Origin: Streptomonospora nanhaiensis
GTDB taxonomy: Bacteria > Actinomycetota > Actinomycetes > Streptosporangiales > Streptosporangiaceae
Length of the DNA stretch: 64,000 nucleotides
NCBI RefSeq assembly: GCF_013410565.1
Contig: NZ_JACCFO010000001.1
Span: 5,518,001 to 5,582,000 of the forward strand
Direction: 5' to 3'
Numbering within the stretch: position 1 is the first letter of the stretch; the number at the start of each line of letters is the position of its first letter. This document shows positions 42,397 to 51,823 of this stretch, one piece after another. The notes under the pieces are model-generated. The model made no database searches and was not told where the DNA came from. It saw only the letters and a list, made by a program, of their open reading frames with translations. The translations under genes were made by a program, and so were the position numbers.

Positions 42397-44886
42397 TCAG
42401 CCGGCGGGTGTGCCCGCGGCGACGTGGGTGTCGTGGCGGCCGGTGCCGATGGTGGCGATGGCCCGCGGCAGGGGTTCGCCGGAGCCGTCGCGCCGCTGGT
42501 CGAGGTCGGGCAGCCGGATCGGGCCGCCGTCGGCCCTGGCGGCGCGGGCGGGCGCCCGCCCGACCCAGGCCAGGACGAGGGAGTCCTCGCCCTTGAGGAA
42601 CCGCTGGCAGCGGACGCCGCCGGTGCCGCGTCCCTTGGCGGGGTAGACCTCGAACGGGGTGACCTTGGCCGATCCGGCCCCGGTGCCGGGCAGTTCGGTG
42701 GACCCGGCGGCGACGGTGAGCACCACGGAGTCCTCGGGCACCGACACCGCGCCGAACCAGATGGCCCGGGCGCCCTCGGGCAGCCGCACCCCGGCCACGC
42801 CCCCGGCGGGCCGGCCCTGCGGGCGCACGGTGTCGGCGGAGAACCGCAGCAGCTGGGCCTCGGAGGTGATGAAGACGAGGTCCTCCTCGCCGGTGACCAG
42901 CTGGGTGGCGCCGATGACGCGGTCGCCCTCGCGCAGGTTGATGACCTCGAAGTCGTCCTTGTTGGGCGGGGAGTCGGAGGCCACCCGCTTGACCACGCCC
43001 TGGGCGGTGCCCAGCGCGATGCCGGGACCGTCGTTGTCGAGCGCGGCGACCGACACCACCCGCTCGTCCTCGGCCAGCTCCACGAAGTCCGACACGGGCA
43101 GGCCCGAGGCGGTGGGCGGGGCGTCGGCGGAGTCGGCGGGAAGCTCGGGCAGCTCCAGCACCGGCACCCGGATGACCCGGCCGAGGTCGGTGATCACGCC
43201 GATGTCGGCCCGCGAACTGGTGGGCACCGACGCCGCGACGGAGTCGTGGCGGGTGCGCAGGCCCTCGTAGACGGGCGGCAGGCGGTCGCCGGCGGTGCGG
43301 CCCAGCAGCCCCGTGGCGCTGAGCAGCACGTGGCAGGGGTCGTCGCCCAGCTCCAGCGGGATGGCGGCGCTGCGGGTCTCGCCGGTGCTCTCCTGGAGCA
43401 CGGTGCGCCGCGGCGTGGCGTACTCCTTGGCGACCTCGCCCAGCTCCTTGGAGACCAGCCGGCGCAGCTTGGTGTCGGACTCCAGGATCGCGGTCAGCTC
43501 CTCGATCTCCTTGTTGAGCTGGTCGCGCTCGGTCTCCAGCTCCAGCCGGTCGTACTTGGTGAGCCGGCGCAGGGGGGTGTCGAGGATGTAGCGGGCCTGG
43601 GTGTCGGACAGCTCGTAGGCCGACATCAGCCGCTCGCGGGCCTGGGCGGAGTCCTCGGACTCCCGGATCAGCGCGATGACGGCGTCGATGTTGAGCAGCG
43701 CCACCAGCAGGCCGGCCACCAGGTGCAGCCGCTCGCGGCGCTTGGCCCGGCGGTGCTCGCTGCGGCGCCGCACGACCTCCAGGCGGTGGTCGACGAACAC
43801 CTGGAGGAGTTCGCGCAGGCCCAGCGTGCGCGGCTGGCCGTCGACCAGCGCGACGTTGTTGATGCCGAAGCTCTCCTCCATGGGGGTGAGCCGGTACAGC
43901 TCCTCAAGGACGGCCTCGGGGTTGAAGCCGTTCTTCAGCTCGATGACCAGCCGCAGGCCCTGGTTGCGGTCGGTGAGGTCCTTGAGGTCGGAGATCCCCT
44001 GCAGCCGCTTGGCCTGCACCAGCTCCTTGATGCGGCTGACGACGCGCTCGGGCCCGATGTTGTAGGGGAGTTCGGTGACGACCAGCCCGGTGCGGCGCGG
44101 CGAGACCTTCTCGATGGAGACGGTGGCGCGGGTGCGGAAGGTGCCGCGGCCCTTGACGTAGGCGTCGCGCACGCCGTCGAGGCCCACGATGGTGCCGCCG
44201 GTGGGCAGGTCGGGCCCGGGGATGAACTCCATCAGGTCGGCGAGCGTGGCGTCGGGGTGGGCGATGAGGTGCCGCGCCGCGGCGATGACCTCGCCCAGGT
44301 TGTGCGGGGCCATGTTCGTGGCCATGCCCACCGCGATGCCCGAGGCGCCGTTGACCAGCAGGTTGGGGAACGCCGCCGGCAGGACCTCGGGCTCGGTCTC
44401 CTGGCCGTCGTAGTTGGACTGGAAGTCCACGACGTCCTCGTCGATCGAGGCCACCATCAGCTGGGCCGCGCGGGCCATGCGGGCCTCGGTGTAGCGCATG
44501 GCCGCCGGCGCGTCGTCGCCGCCCAGCGAGCCGAAGTTGCCGTGGCCGTCGACCAGCGGCACGCGCATGGCGAAGGGCTGGCTCAGCCGGACCATGGCGT
44601 CGTAGATGGGGGTGTCGCCGTGGGGGTGCAGCTTGCCCATGACCTCGCCCACCACGCGGGCGCACTTGACGTGGGCGCGGTCGGGCCGCAGGCCCATCTC
44701 GTTCATCTGGTAGAGGATGCGCCGCTGGACCGGCTTGAGGCCGTCGCGCGCGTCGGGGAGCGCGCGCTGGTAGATCACCGAGTAGGCGTACTCCAGGAAG
44801 CTGCCGCGCATTTCCTCGGAGACGTCGATGTCGATGATCTTCTCGGCGAGGTCCTCGGGAGGTGGTGGAGAGGTTGTACGGGCCAT
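42397..44886 (-). CDS. parC: DNA topoisomerase IV-type subunit A (ParC, 829 aa)
   Basis: DNA-breaking subunit of topoisomerase IV. The catalytic dyad Arg131-Tyr132 ([10 protein letters not shown]) carries out cleavage; the QRDR is [10 protein letters not shown] with Thr92 and Asp96 at the positions of E. coli GyrA Ser83 and Asp87. Winged-helix, tower and coiled-coil parts are followed by a beta-pinwheel C-terminal domain in which no clear GyrA-box (QRRGGKG-like) is readable, which favours ParC over GyrA. The partner is parE at 37794-39899, on the other strand. The ATG at 44886 has no obvious Shine-Dalgarno sequence; CAGAAT is 7 bases upstream, so leaderless initiation is possible. A 17-bp hairpin ends the gene. 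Confidence 0.9.
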   Translation of the reverse strand: MARTTSPPPPEDLAEKIIDIDVSEEMRGSFLEYAYSVIYQRALPDARDGLKPVQRRILYQMNEMGLRPDRAHVKCARVVGEVMGKLHPHGDTPIYDAMVRLSQPFAMRVPLVDGHGNFGSLGGDDAPAAMRYTEARMARAAQLMVASIDEDVVDFQSNYDGQETEPEVLPAAFPNLLVNGASGIAVGMATNMAPHNLGEVIAAARHLIAHPDATLADLMEFIPGPDLPTGGTIVGLDGVRDAYVKGRGTFRTRATVSIEKVSPRRTGLVVTELPYNIGPERVVSRIKELVQAKRLQGISDLKDLTDRNQGLRLVIELKNGFNPEAVLEELYRLTPMEESFGINNVALVDGQPRTLGLRELLQVFVDHRLEVVRRRSEHRRAKRRERLHLVAGLLVALLNIDAVIALIRESEDSAQARERLMSAYELSDTQARYILDTPLRRLTKYDRLELETERDQLNKEIEELTAILESDTKLRRLVSKELGEVAKEYATPRRTVLQESTGETRSAAIPLELGDDPCHVLLSATGLLGRTAGDRLPPVYEGLRTRHDSVAASVPTSSRADIGVITDLGRVIRVPVLELPELPADSADAPPTASGLPVSDFVELAEDERVVSVAALDNDGPGIALGTAQGVVKRVASDSPPNKDDFEVINLREGDRVIGATQLVTGEEDLVFITSEAQLLRFSADTVRPQGRPAGGVAGVRLPEGARAIWFGAVSVPEDSVVLTVAAGSTELPGTGAGSAKVTPFEVYPAKGRGTGGVRCQRFLKGEDSLVLAWVGRAPARAARADGGPIRLPDLDQRRDGSGEPLPRAIATIGTGRHDTHVAAGTPAG

Positions 44887-45256
44887 GCCGGTAATTCTGT
44901 CCCCACCGGGTGACCATCGCGAACCAGGCGGTCGAGGTCGGCACGTCGCGGGGCGTTAGGATTTCGTCAAAATGCCGGTAATTTGAGTGGACCCGGATAC
45001 CGGGGTGCTGGATGGGCCGCGACGATGCTCACGTTCCGTGACAGCGCCGCGGGAGCGTCCGGCGCCGCCACCGCGCTCCGCGTGAGAACAAACACGCTGA
45101 TACCGGGAATGCCGTCGGGTGCCGCGCGGCCGGCCCGGGTGTCCGTCCAGGTAGCGGCGGGGTGTTACGGAGCGTACGGGGCGGATCAGGCCAACGAAAG
45201 GCGGCGAATGGTACACCCGATCGCGGCGGAGTCAAGGCTGGGCCCGCTCGCCCCGC
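44887..45256. other. Divergent intergenic region between parC and the mnh operon
   Basis: Contains TAGGAT (44957) and other AT-richer spots, and a stretch around 45175-45215 with AAAGG upstream of an ATG at 45208. No confident gene beyond the possible leader frame. Confidence 0.4.
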
Positions 45257-45262
45257 TACCCT
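45257..45262 (+). promoter_or_regulatory. -10 element of the mnh operon
   Basis: TACCCT, 5 bases before a GTG at 45268. A transcript from here would begin at or near that codon. Confidence 0.5.
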
Positions 45263-45267
45263 GTGAG

Positions 45268-45375
45268 GTGCCCCCAGCCGCCCCGCCCGCCCCGTCGACC
45301 CCTCCCGCCCTGCCCGCCGCACCGGCACCGCGCCGCCGCCCGGCGGCGGGTGCGCGTCCGTGCTCCCGACGATGA
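45268..45375 (+). CDS. Putative leader peptide (35 aa) overlapping mnhA
   Basis: A GTG at 45268 sits one promoter-length after TACCCT and opens a 35-codon Pro/Ala/Arg-rich frame. Its TGA (45373-45375) overlaps the mnhA ATG (ATGA). An ATG at 45208 in the same frame, with AAAGG upstream, is an alternative start giving 55 residues. mnhA has no Shine-Dalgarno sequence of its own, so translation of this frame may deliver ribosomes to mnhA. The peptide itself is not recognised and may have no function. Confidence 0.35.
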   Translation: MPPAAPPAPSTPPALPAAPAPRRRPAAGARPCSRR

Positions 45376-47996
45376 TCGACGTGCCTATGCTGCTGCCCGC
45401 CATCCTCGCGCTGCACGCCGTGGTCGCCGTGCTGCTGCCGCCGCTTGTACGCCGCCTCGGCCCCCGCGCCTTCCTGGCCGCCGGAGTACCCCCGGCGGTG
45501 TCGGCGGTGTGGGCGCTGTCCCAGGCGCCGGCGATCGTGGCCGGGCACCCCGCCACCGCCGAACTCGCCTGGGCGCCCGCGCTGGGGATCGGGCTGAACT
45601 TCCGCGTCGACGCGCTGTCGCTGGCCATGATCGTGCTGGTCAGCGGTATCGGCGCGGTCATCTTCTGCTACTGCGCCGCCTACTTCCACCAGGGCGAGCG
45701 CGGGCTGGGCCGGCTGGCCGCCGTGCTGGTGCTGTTCTCCGGCGCCATGCTGGGCGTGGTCACCACCGACAACCTCTTCGCGCTGTATGTGTTCTGGGAG
45801 CTGACCTCGGTCACCTCCTTCCTGCTGGTCGGCCACGACGACCGCAAGGAGCACGCGCGCCGCGCCGCCACCCAGGCGCTGGTCACCACCGCCGGCACCG
45901 GCCTGCTGATGCTGATCGGGTTCGTGATGCTCGGCCACGCCGCCGGCGACTACAGCGTCTCCGGGCTGGTGGCCGACCCGCCCGACGGCGGCCCCTGGCT
46001 GACCGTGGCCCTGGTGCTGGTGCTGGCCGGGGCCTTCGGCAAGTCCGCGCAGGTTCCGCTGCACTACTGGCTGCCCGGCGCCATGGTGGCGCCCACCCCC
46101 GTGAGCGCCTACCTGCACGCCGCGGCCATGGTCAAGGGCGGGGTCTACCTGGTGGCCCGGCTGGCGCCCGGGTTCGCCGACGCCGAGCTGTGGCGGTGGC
46201 TGGTGCTGGGCTTCGGCCTGGCCACCATGCTCGTGGGCGGCTGGCGGGCGCTGCGCCAGGACGACCTCAAACTGCTGCTGGCCTACGGCACCGTCAGCCA
46301 ACTGGGGTTCCTGGTCCTGCTGGGCGGCACCGGCACCCAGGTCGCCGGCGTGGCCATGATCGCCATGCTGCTGGCCCACGGGTTCTTCAAGTCCGCGCTG
46401 TTTTTGACGGTGGGGATCATCGACCACCAGACCGGCACCCGCAGCATCAGCCGGCTGACCGGGCTGGGCCGGCGCATGCCCGTCCTGGCCGTGGCCGCGA
46501 CCCTGGCGGCGGCGTCCATGGCCGGGCTGCCGCCGCTGATCGGGTTCGCCGGCAAGGAGGCCGCGCTGGAGGCGTTCGTGCCCGGCGCCGCGCCCGCGCC
46601 CGGTCCCCAGGGCGCGGCGGTCATGCTGACCGGCCTGGTGCTGGGCTCGATCCTCACCTTCGCCTACAGCGCCCGGTTCGTCTGGGGCGCCTTCGCCGAC
46701 AAGACCACCGTCTCCGAACGCGGCTTCCGCCCGCCCTCGGCGGCGTTCGCGGCCGCGCCGGTGGTGCTGACGGCGGTCAGCCTGGGGCTGGGCCTGGCCC
46801 CCGCCCTGGCCGACCCCCTGGCCCAGGCCTACGCCCACGATCTCCCCGCCGGCCACCACGCCTACCACCTGTCGCTGTGGCACGGGATCACCCTGCCGCT
46901 GCTGCTGACCGGCCTGGTGATCGCGGCGGGCGCGCTGATGTTCCTGCGGCGGCGGGCGGTGAGCCGGCTGCAGAACCGCATGCCGCGCTGGCCCGATGCC
47001 GAGTACGGCTACCACCTGTTCGTGCACGGCGTCTACACCGTGGCGCTGAGCGTCACCCGGCGCACCCAGAGCGGGTCGCTGCCCGTCTACCTGGGGATCA
47101 TCCTGGCCACCATGCTCGTGCTGCCCGGCGCGCGCCTGGCGGCCGGGCTGATCACCGGCGAGATCGCCGTGCCCGGGGTCGAGGGCGCGTTCCGGCTGTG
47201 GGACAGCCCGCTGGAGCTGCTGGTGGCCGCGGTGGTCGTGGTGACCGCGGTCGCCACCGTGCGCGAGCACCGGCGGTTCCCCGCCCTCATCCTGCTCAGC
47301 GTGCTCGGGTTCGGCATCGCCGGGATGTTCGTGCTGCACGGCGCGCCCGACCTCGCGCTCACCCTGGTGCTGGTCGAGACCCTGACCACGATCATCCTGG
47401 TGTTCGTCCTGCGCCGGCTGCCCACCACCTTCAGCGTCCGGCCCAACGGCTGGGCCAAGCGGCTCACCGTGCTGCTGTGCGCCGCGGCCGGAACCTTCAT
47501 CTCCCTGGCCCTGTGGGTGATGACCGCCGCGCGCACCGACGCGCCCATCTCCCAGGGCTACACCGACCGGGCCGACGAGGCCGGCGGCGACAACCTCGTC
47601 AACATCATCCTGGCCGACTTCCGGGCGCTGGACACCCTCGGCGAGATCGTCGTGCTGGCCACGGCGGCCGTGGCCGTGGCCTCCCTGGTGCTGCTCAACC
47701 GGCGCAGCCGGGTGGTGGACGAGCCCGCCGCCGAGGTCTCCGTCGAGGCCGAGGAGCAGGCCCAGTTGGCGGCCGCCGAACAGGAGCACGCCGACGCCGC
47801 CCACGCCCAGGCCGAACCCGCGCTGGGCCAGGGCGCGGAGCCGGCGCGGGCGGCCGGCGCCGAGGCGCGCGACGCCGAGATGACCACCGCGCCCCCCGAG
47901 ACGCGCGACTCCGGGGGCGAGCGCGGCCCCGACCGGAGCGGCGGCGCGCGGCCGGCCGACGACGACCACGAAGGGAGCGACGATGACCGACGCTGA
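45372..47996 (+). CDS. mnhA: Na+/H+ antiporter subunit A (MnhA/MrpA, 874 aa)
   Basis: Largest subunit of the Mrp complex, which exports Na+ for H+ and is related to complex I. Around twenty hydrophobic segments. The proton-channel module near residues 120-330 has LFALYVFWELTS, the conserved Lys in GAFGKSAQVPLHYWLPGAM, and HAAAMVKGGVY. The C-terminal DUF4040/NuoJ-like part (about 560-760) precedes a charged Ala/Glu-rich cytoplasmic tail of about 110 residues. The ATG at 45372 overlaps a short leader frame; a GTG at 45360 and an ATG at 45387 are alternatives. First gene of a complete mnhABCDEFG operon with overlapping genes. Confidence 0.95.
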   Translation: MIDVPMLLPAILALHAVVAVLLPPLVRRLGPRAFLAAGVPPAVSAVWALSQAPAIVAGHPATAELAWAPALGIGLNFRVDALSLAMIVLVSGIGAVIFCYCAAYFHQGERGLGRLAAVLVLFSGAMLGVVTTDNLFALYVFWELTSVTSFLLVGHDDRKEHARRAATQALVTTAGTGLLMLIGFVMLGHAAGDYSVSGLVADPPDGGPWLTVALVLVLAGAFGKSAQVPLHYWLPGAMVAPTPVSAYLHAAAMVKGGVYLVARLAPGFADAELWRWLVLGFGLATMLVGGWRALRQDDLKLLLAYGTVSQLGFLVLLGGTGTQVAGVAMIAMLLAHGFFKSALFLTVGIIDHQTGTRSISRLTGLGRRMPVLAVAATLAAASMAGLPPLIGFAGKEAALEAFVPGAAPAPGPQGAAVMLTGLVLGSILTFAYSARFVWGAFADKTTVSERGFRPPSAAFAAAPVVLTAVSLGLGLAPALADPLAQAYAHDLPAGHHAYHLSLWHGITLPLLLTGLVIAAGALMFLRRRAVSRLQNRMPRWPDAEYGYHLFVHGVYTVALSVTRRTQSGSLPVYLGIILATMLVLPGARLAAGLITGEIAVPGVEGAFRLWDSPLELLVAAVVVVTAVATVREHRRFPALILLSVLGFGIAGMFVLHGAPDLALTLVLVETLTTIILVFVLRRLPTTFSVRPNGWAKRLTVLLCAAAGTFISLALWVMTAARTDAPISQGYTDRADEAGGDNLVNIILADFRALDTLGEIVVLATAAVAVASLVLLNRRSRVVDEPAAEVSVEAEEQAQLAAAEQEHADAAHAQAEPALGQGAEPARAAGAEARDAEMTTAPPETRDSGGERGPDRSGGARPADDDHEGSDDDRR

Positions 47997-48594
47997 GTCC
48001 GGCCGCCCCGCGCCCGCCGCCGGGCGGGCCGAGCGCCGCGGCGGCCCGCCCGAGGACTGGGAGGCCCCGCGCGACCGGTGGCTGAGCACGGCCGTGCGCC
48101 CGGCGTTCGGCCCCCGCTCGGTGCTCCTGGAGGTCGCCACCCGGCTGCTCACCCCGGCCATCCTCACCTTCGCGGTGTTCCTGCTGGTCTCGGGGCACGA
48201 CCGGCCCGGTGGCGGGTTCGCCGGCGGGCTGGTGGCCAGCATGGCCTACGTGCTGCGCTACATCGCCGGGGGGCGCCACGAGCTGGCCGCCGGCATCCCC
48301 ATGCAGCCCAACCGGCTGCTGGCGCTGGGCCTGCTGCTGGCCGGGGGCACCGCCTGCGCGCCGCTGCTGTTCGGCCGCCCGGTGCTGGAGGTCGTCAGCC
48401 ACACCGTGGTGCTGCCGCTGTTCGGCAAGGTCAAGTTCGCCAGCTACCTGCTCTTCGAATCGGGGGTGTTCCTCATCGTCGTCGGTCTGGTGCTGTCCGT
48501 GGTGGCCGCCTTGGGCGCGCGGATGGAAGCCGAGGAGTACGAGGCCCGCGAACGCGGCGGCGCCTGGGGACCGGAGGAGGGCGGTGCCGCGTGA
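47983..48594 (+). CDS. mnhB: Na+/H+ antiporter subunit B (MnhB, 203 aa)
   Basis: Four hydrophobic segments after a charged 45-residue N-terminal extension. The MnhB signature RLLTPAILTFAVFLLVSGHDRPGGGFAGGLV is complete. Overlaps mnhA by 14 bases and mnhC by 4 (GTGA). Structural subunit of the Mrp antiporter membrane complex. Confidence 0.95.
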   Translation: MTDAESGRPAPAAGRAERRGGPPEDWEAPRDRWLSTAVRPAFGPRSVLLEVATRLLTPAILTFAVFLLVSGHDRPGGGFAGGLVASMAYVLRYIAGGRHELAAGIPMQPNRLLALGLLLAGGTACAPLLFGRPVLEVVSHTVVLPLFGKVKFASYLLFESGVFLIVVGLVLSVVAALGARMEAEEYEARERGGAWGPEEGGAA

Positions 48595-48965
48595 GCGCCC
48601 CCGGGTTCACCCTGGTCGTGGTCACGGCCGTGCTCTACTCCAGCGGCTTCTACCTGCTGCTCCAGCGGTCGCTGATGCGTGTCGTGTTCGGCATCCTGGT
48701 GCTGGGGCACGCCGCCAACGTCTCGCTGATGCTGACCGACCGCGCCATCACCCTGCCGCCGCTGCTGACCGAGCACGAGGGCCCGCTGTCGGATCCGCTG
48801 CCCCAGGCCATGGCGCTGACCGCCATCGTCATCACCTTCGGCGTGACCACGTTCCTGCTGGCTCTGGCCTACCGGGTGTGGCTGGGCGATGAGAACGACG
48901 AGGTGCCCGCCGACCTGGAGGACCGCCGGATCGGGCGGCTGGCGGAGCCGGAGGACTCCGCGTGA
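48591..48965 (+). CDS. mnhC: Na+/H+ antiporter subunit C (MnhC, 124 aa)
   Basis: NuoK-like small subunit with three hydrophobic segments. The conserved sequences SGFYLLLQRSLMRVVFGILVLGHAANVSLM and DPLPQAMALTAIVITFG are present. GTG start overlapping the mnhB stop, with GGAGGAGGG upstream. Frames opening earlier have no homology. Confidence 0.95.
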   Translation: MSAPGFTLVVVTAVLYSSGFYLLLQRSLMRVVFGILVLGHAANVSLMLTDRAITLPPLLTEHEGPLSDPLPQAMALTAIVITFGVTTFLLALAYRVWLGDENDEVPADLEDRRIGRLAEPEDSA

Positions 48966-50488
48966 ACGCGCTGCTGGCCGTCCCGTTCGTGGTGCCGCTG
49001 ATGGGCGCGGCGCTGGCCCTGCTGCTGCGCGGGCGCCGGCGCCTCCAGGCGGGCGTGGCGGTGGCCACCCTGGCCGTGGTGGTCGTCGACACCGCGCTGC
49101 TGCTGGTCGCCACCGCCGACGGCACCGTGCTGACCAGCCAGGCCGGCGCCTGGGAGGCGCCGCTGGGAATCACCATCGTCGCCGACCCGCTGGCCGCGCT
49201 GCTGCTGGCGGTGTCCTCGGTGGTGCTGCTGGTGGTGCAGCTCTACGCCATCGGCCAGGACATCGGCGGGCTCAGCCGCGCCATGCCGCAGGTGTTCCAC
49301 CCCATCTACCTGGTGCTGACCGCCGGGGTGTGCCTGAGCTTCCTGGCGGGCGACCTGTTCAACCTGTTCGTCGGCTTCGAGATCATGCTGACCGCCAGCT
49401 ACGCGCTGATCACCCAGGCGCCCACGCGCGCCCGGGTGCGCGCCAGCATGATCTACACCGTGGTCAGCCTGACCTCCTCGATCCTGTTCCTGACCGGCAT
49501 CGCGCTGGTCTACGGGCTGACCGGAACGGTCAACCTCGCCGACATCGCGGTGAAGCTGGGGTCGGCGCCGGCCGAGCTGCGCATGGTGCTGGCGCTGCTG
49601 TTCCTGGTGGTGTTCGGGATCAAGGCGGCGATCGTGCCGATGCACTTCTGGCTGCCCGACAGCTACCCGGTGGCCATCACCCGCATCTCGGCGATCTTCG
49701 CGGCGCTGCTGACCAAGGTCGCGGTCTACGCCATCATCCGCAGCCAGACCCTGCTGTTCGGCCGCGACGACATCTCCGCGGTGCTGCTGTGCGTGGCGAT
49801 CGCGACCATGCTCGTGGGCATCTTCGGCGCGCTGGTGCAGGACGACATCAACCGGCTGATGTCCTTCGCGCTGGTCAGCCACATCGGGTTCATGATCTTC
49901 GGGCTGGGCGTGAACTCCGTGGCCGCGCTGGCGGGGGTGGTGATCTACCTGGTGCACCACATCGTGGTGCAGGCCAACCTGTTCCTGGTCAACGGGCTGA
50001 TCCGGCAGTACGTGGGACACAGCTCGCTGCGCTCGATGCGCGGGCTGACCACGGTGTCGCCGGTGCTGGCGCTGTACTTCTTCCTGCCCGCGATGAGCCT
50101 GGCCGGTCTGCCGCCGCTGTCGGGGTTCGTCGCCAAGGTGGCGCTGTTCCAGGCGGGCGTGGGGACCGGCGGGTGGCTGGTGTACACCGCGCTGGGCGCG
50201 GGCGTGCTGACCAGCCTGCTCACGCTGATGGCCATCTTCCGGGTCTGGGCGCGCGGGTTCTGGGGCACGCCGATGCCCGACATGGTCGAGGCGCGCGAAC
50301 GGCTCAAGCGGGGCGCGCACCTGGGCGGGCTGAAGTTCATGGCGGTCATGACCGGGGTGATGGTGGCCTTCGGCGTGCTGATCGCGGTCTGCGCCGGACC
50401 GCTGTCGGAGGTCGCGTTCACCGCCGCCCACGGCCTGATGAACGGCTCGGCCTACATCGAGGCGGTCCTGGGGAGTGATGCCCGGTGA
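48962..50488 (+). CDS. mnhD: Na+/H+ antiporter subunit D (MnhD, 508 aa)
   Basis: Second antiporter-type subunit (NuoM/NuoN-like) with about fourteen hydrophobic segments. Conserved pieces are LFNLFVGFEIMLTASYALI, the Lys in FGIKAAIVPMHFWLPDSYPVAITRISAIFAALLTKVAVYA, and QDDINRLMSFALVSHIGFM. GTG start overlaps the mnhC stop. With MnhA it carries the proton path. Confidence 0.96.
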   Translation: MNALLAVPFVVPLMGAALALLLRGRRRLQAGVAVATLAVVVVDTALLLVATADGTVLTSQAGAWEAPLGITIVADPLAALLLAVSSVVLLVVQLYAIGQDIGGLSRAMPQVFHPIYLVLTAGVCLSFLAGDLFNLFVGFEIMLTASYALITQAPTRARVRASMIYTVVSLTSSILFLTGIALVYGLTGTVNLADIAVKLGSAPAELRMVLALLFLVVFGIKAAIVPMHFWLPDSYPVAITRISAIFAALLTKVAVYAIIRSQTLLFGRDDISAVLLCVAIATMLVGIFGALVQDDINRLMSFALVSHIGFMIFGLGVNSVAALAGVVIYLVHHIVVQANLFLVNGLIRQYVGHSSLRSMRGLTTVSPVLALYFFLPAMSLAGLPPLSGFVAKVALFQAGVGTGGWLVYTALGAGVLTSLLTLMAIFRVWARGFWGTPMPDMVEARERLKRGAHLGGLKFMAVMTGVMVAFGVLIAVCAGPLSEVAFTAAHGLMNGSAYIEAVLGSDAR

Positions 50489-51168
50489 GCGCGGACGAGA
50501 GGGGTGAGCGCGCCGTGGGCGAGGCGGCGACGGGCGCGGCCGAGGCGCCCGAGCGGCGCACGCCGGTCCAGCGGGTGGTGGGGCGGCTGCCGACCGTCGT
50601 GTGGCTGACCCTGATGTGGGTCATCCTGTGGGGCGACCCCAGCCCGGGCACGGTCGTGGCCGGGGCGGGCGTGGCCACGGCGTGCTACGCCGCCGCCAAG
50701 CTGCCGCACCTGCCGGTGCGGCTGCGGTTCCGGCCGCTGCACGTGCTGCTGCTGGTCGGCCACATCGTCTGGGACATGTTCGCCTCCAGCGTGCGGGTGT
50801 CGGTGCACGCGCTGTGGCGGCCCGAGCGGATGCGCGGCGTGATCGTCGAGGTGCCCATGCGCACCGACTCCGACCTGCTGCTGGCCCTGGTCACCGGCGG
50901 GCTGTCGCTGATCACCGGCAGCCTGGTGATCGAGCTGAACCGCGAGGAGGGCGTGCTGTACGTGCACGGCACCCCGATCGAGTCGGAGCGGTCGGTGCGG
51001 CAGCTGCGCCGCCAGGTGCGGCGCACCGAGAAGCTCTTCGTGTGGGCGTTCGGCACGGCCGCCGACATCGAGGAGTTCGAGCGCGAGGACCGGCTGGAGG
51101 CCGAGCGCGAGGCGCTCGGCGCGGCCGCGGCGAGCCGCGGCGCCGACGAGGGGGAGGAGCGGCGGTGA
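50485..51168 (+). CDS. mnhE: Na+/H+ antiporter subunit E (MnhE, 227 aa)
   Basis: The MnhE core is at about residues 38-190, with WLTLMWVILWGDPSPGTVV, HIVWDMFASSVRV and TGGLSLITGSLVIELNREEGVLYVHG. About 35 extra charged residues lie at the N-terminus and an Arg/Glu-rich tail at the C-terminus, so it is longer than the usual 160-170 aa. Overlaps mnhD and mnhF by 4 bases each. Confidence 0.93.
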   Translation: MSADERGERAVGEAATGAAEAPERRTPVQRVVGRLPTVVWLTLMWVILWGDPSPGTVVAGAGVATACYAAAKLPHLPVRLRFRPLHVLLLVGHIVWDMFASSVRVSVHALWRPERMRGVIVEVPMRTDSDLLLALVTGGLSLITGSLVIELNREEGVLYVHGTPIESERSVRQLRRQVRRTEKLFVWAFGTAADIEEFEREDRLEAEREALGAAAASRGADEGEERR

Positions 51169-51443
51169 ACGTCCTGGACCACGTGTACACGGTGACATTC
51201 GCGCTGTTGGGCATGTCCGTGCTGCTGACGCTGTACCGGCTGGTGCGGGGGCCATCGGTGATGGACCGGATCCTCTGCCTGAACGCCACCTCGGTGCTGC
51301 TGATCAGCTTCGTGGCGGTCGAGGTGGCGGTGCGCGGCGACTCCGCCTACATCGGGCTGGTGATCACCTTCGCCCTGCTGGGGTTCGTGGGCTCGCTCAC
51401 GGCCGCGCGCTTCGCCGAGAGGAGGGCCCATGACCGCGGCTGA
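51165..51443 (+). CDS. mnhF: Na+/H+ antiporter subunit F (MnhF, 92 aa)
   Basis: Three hydrophobic segments with RLVRGPSVMDRILCLNATSVLLI and FALLGFVGSLTAARFAERR, the MnhF/PhaF signature. The GTG overlaps the mnhE stop (GTGA). The frame opens further upstream without homology, so the start is fixed by the overlap and by length. Confidence 0.94.
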   Translation: MNVLDHVYTVTFALLGMSVLLTLYRLVRGPSVMDRILCLNATSVLLISFVAVEVAVRGDSAYIGLVITFALLGFVGSLTAARFAERRAHDRG

Positions 51444-51810
51444 CGTCGTCACCGCCGTCACCCTGCCGCTGGGCGCGCTGTTCGCGTTCGTGGGCACGGT
51501 GGGCCTGGTGCGCTTCCCGACCCTGCTGGGCCGGGTGCACGCGGCCACCAAGCCCGACACGGTGGCCCTGGTGCTCATCCTCATCGGCGCGGCCTGCCAG
51601 CTGCCCGACGTCCGCGTGGCGGCGCTTCTGGCGCTGGCGGCGCTGTTCCAGATGCTCACGGTGCCCGTGCTGGCGCAGACGATCGGGCGCGTGGCCTACA
51701 GCCGCGGCGAGACCAGCGAGGAGCACATGGTCGGCGACGAGCTCGCCGAGGCGCTGGAGCGCGACGACCGCCCCGAGCACCGGCCGGGCCGGCTGGACGA
51801 GCCCACCTAG
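51430..51810 (+). CDS. mnhG: Na+/H+ antiporter subunit G (MnhG, 126 aa)
   Basis: Last gene of the operon. Three hydrophobic segments with the MnhG signature FVGTVGLVRFPTLLGRVHAATKPDTVALVLILIG. The acidic C-terminal tail is an addition to the usual 110 aa. The ATG, preceded by GGAGG, lies within the end of mnhF (14-base overlap). It ends 13 bases before a convergent gene. Confidence 0.95.
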   Translation: MTAADVVTAVTLPLGALFAFVGTVGLVRFPTLLGRVHAATKPDTVALVLILIGAACQLPDVRVAALLALAALFQMLTVPVLAQTIGRVAYSRGETSEEHMVGDELAEALERDDRPEHRPGRLDEPT

Positions 51811-51823
51811 GTCGAGGGCGGGC

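Noticed and set aside
44956-45216. Small minus-strand frame between parC and mnhA
   Set aside because: Arg/Gly/Ser-rich, no ribosome-binding site, not convincing as a protein.
45186-48242. Long minus-strand open frame antisense to mnhAB
   Set aside because: Gln/Gly/His-rich shadow composition and no start signals; mnhA/mnhB on the plus strand have full family motifs.
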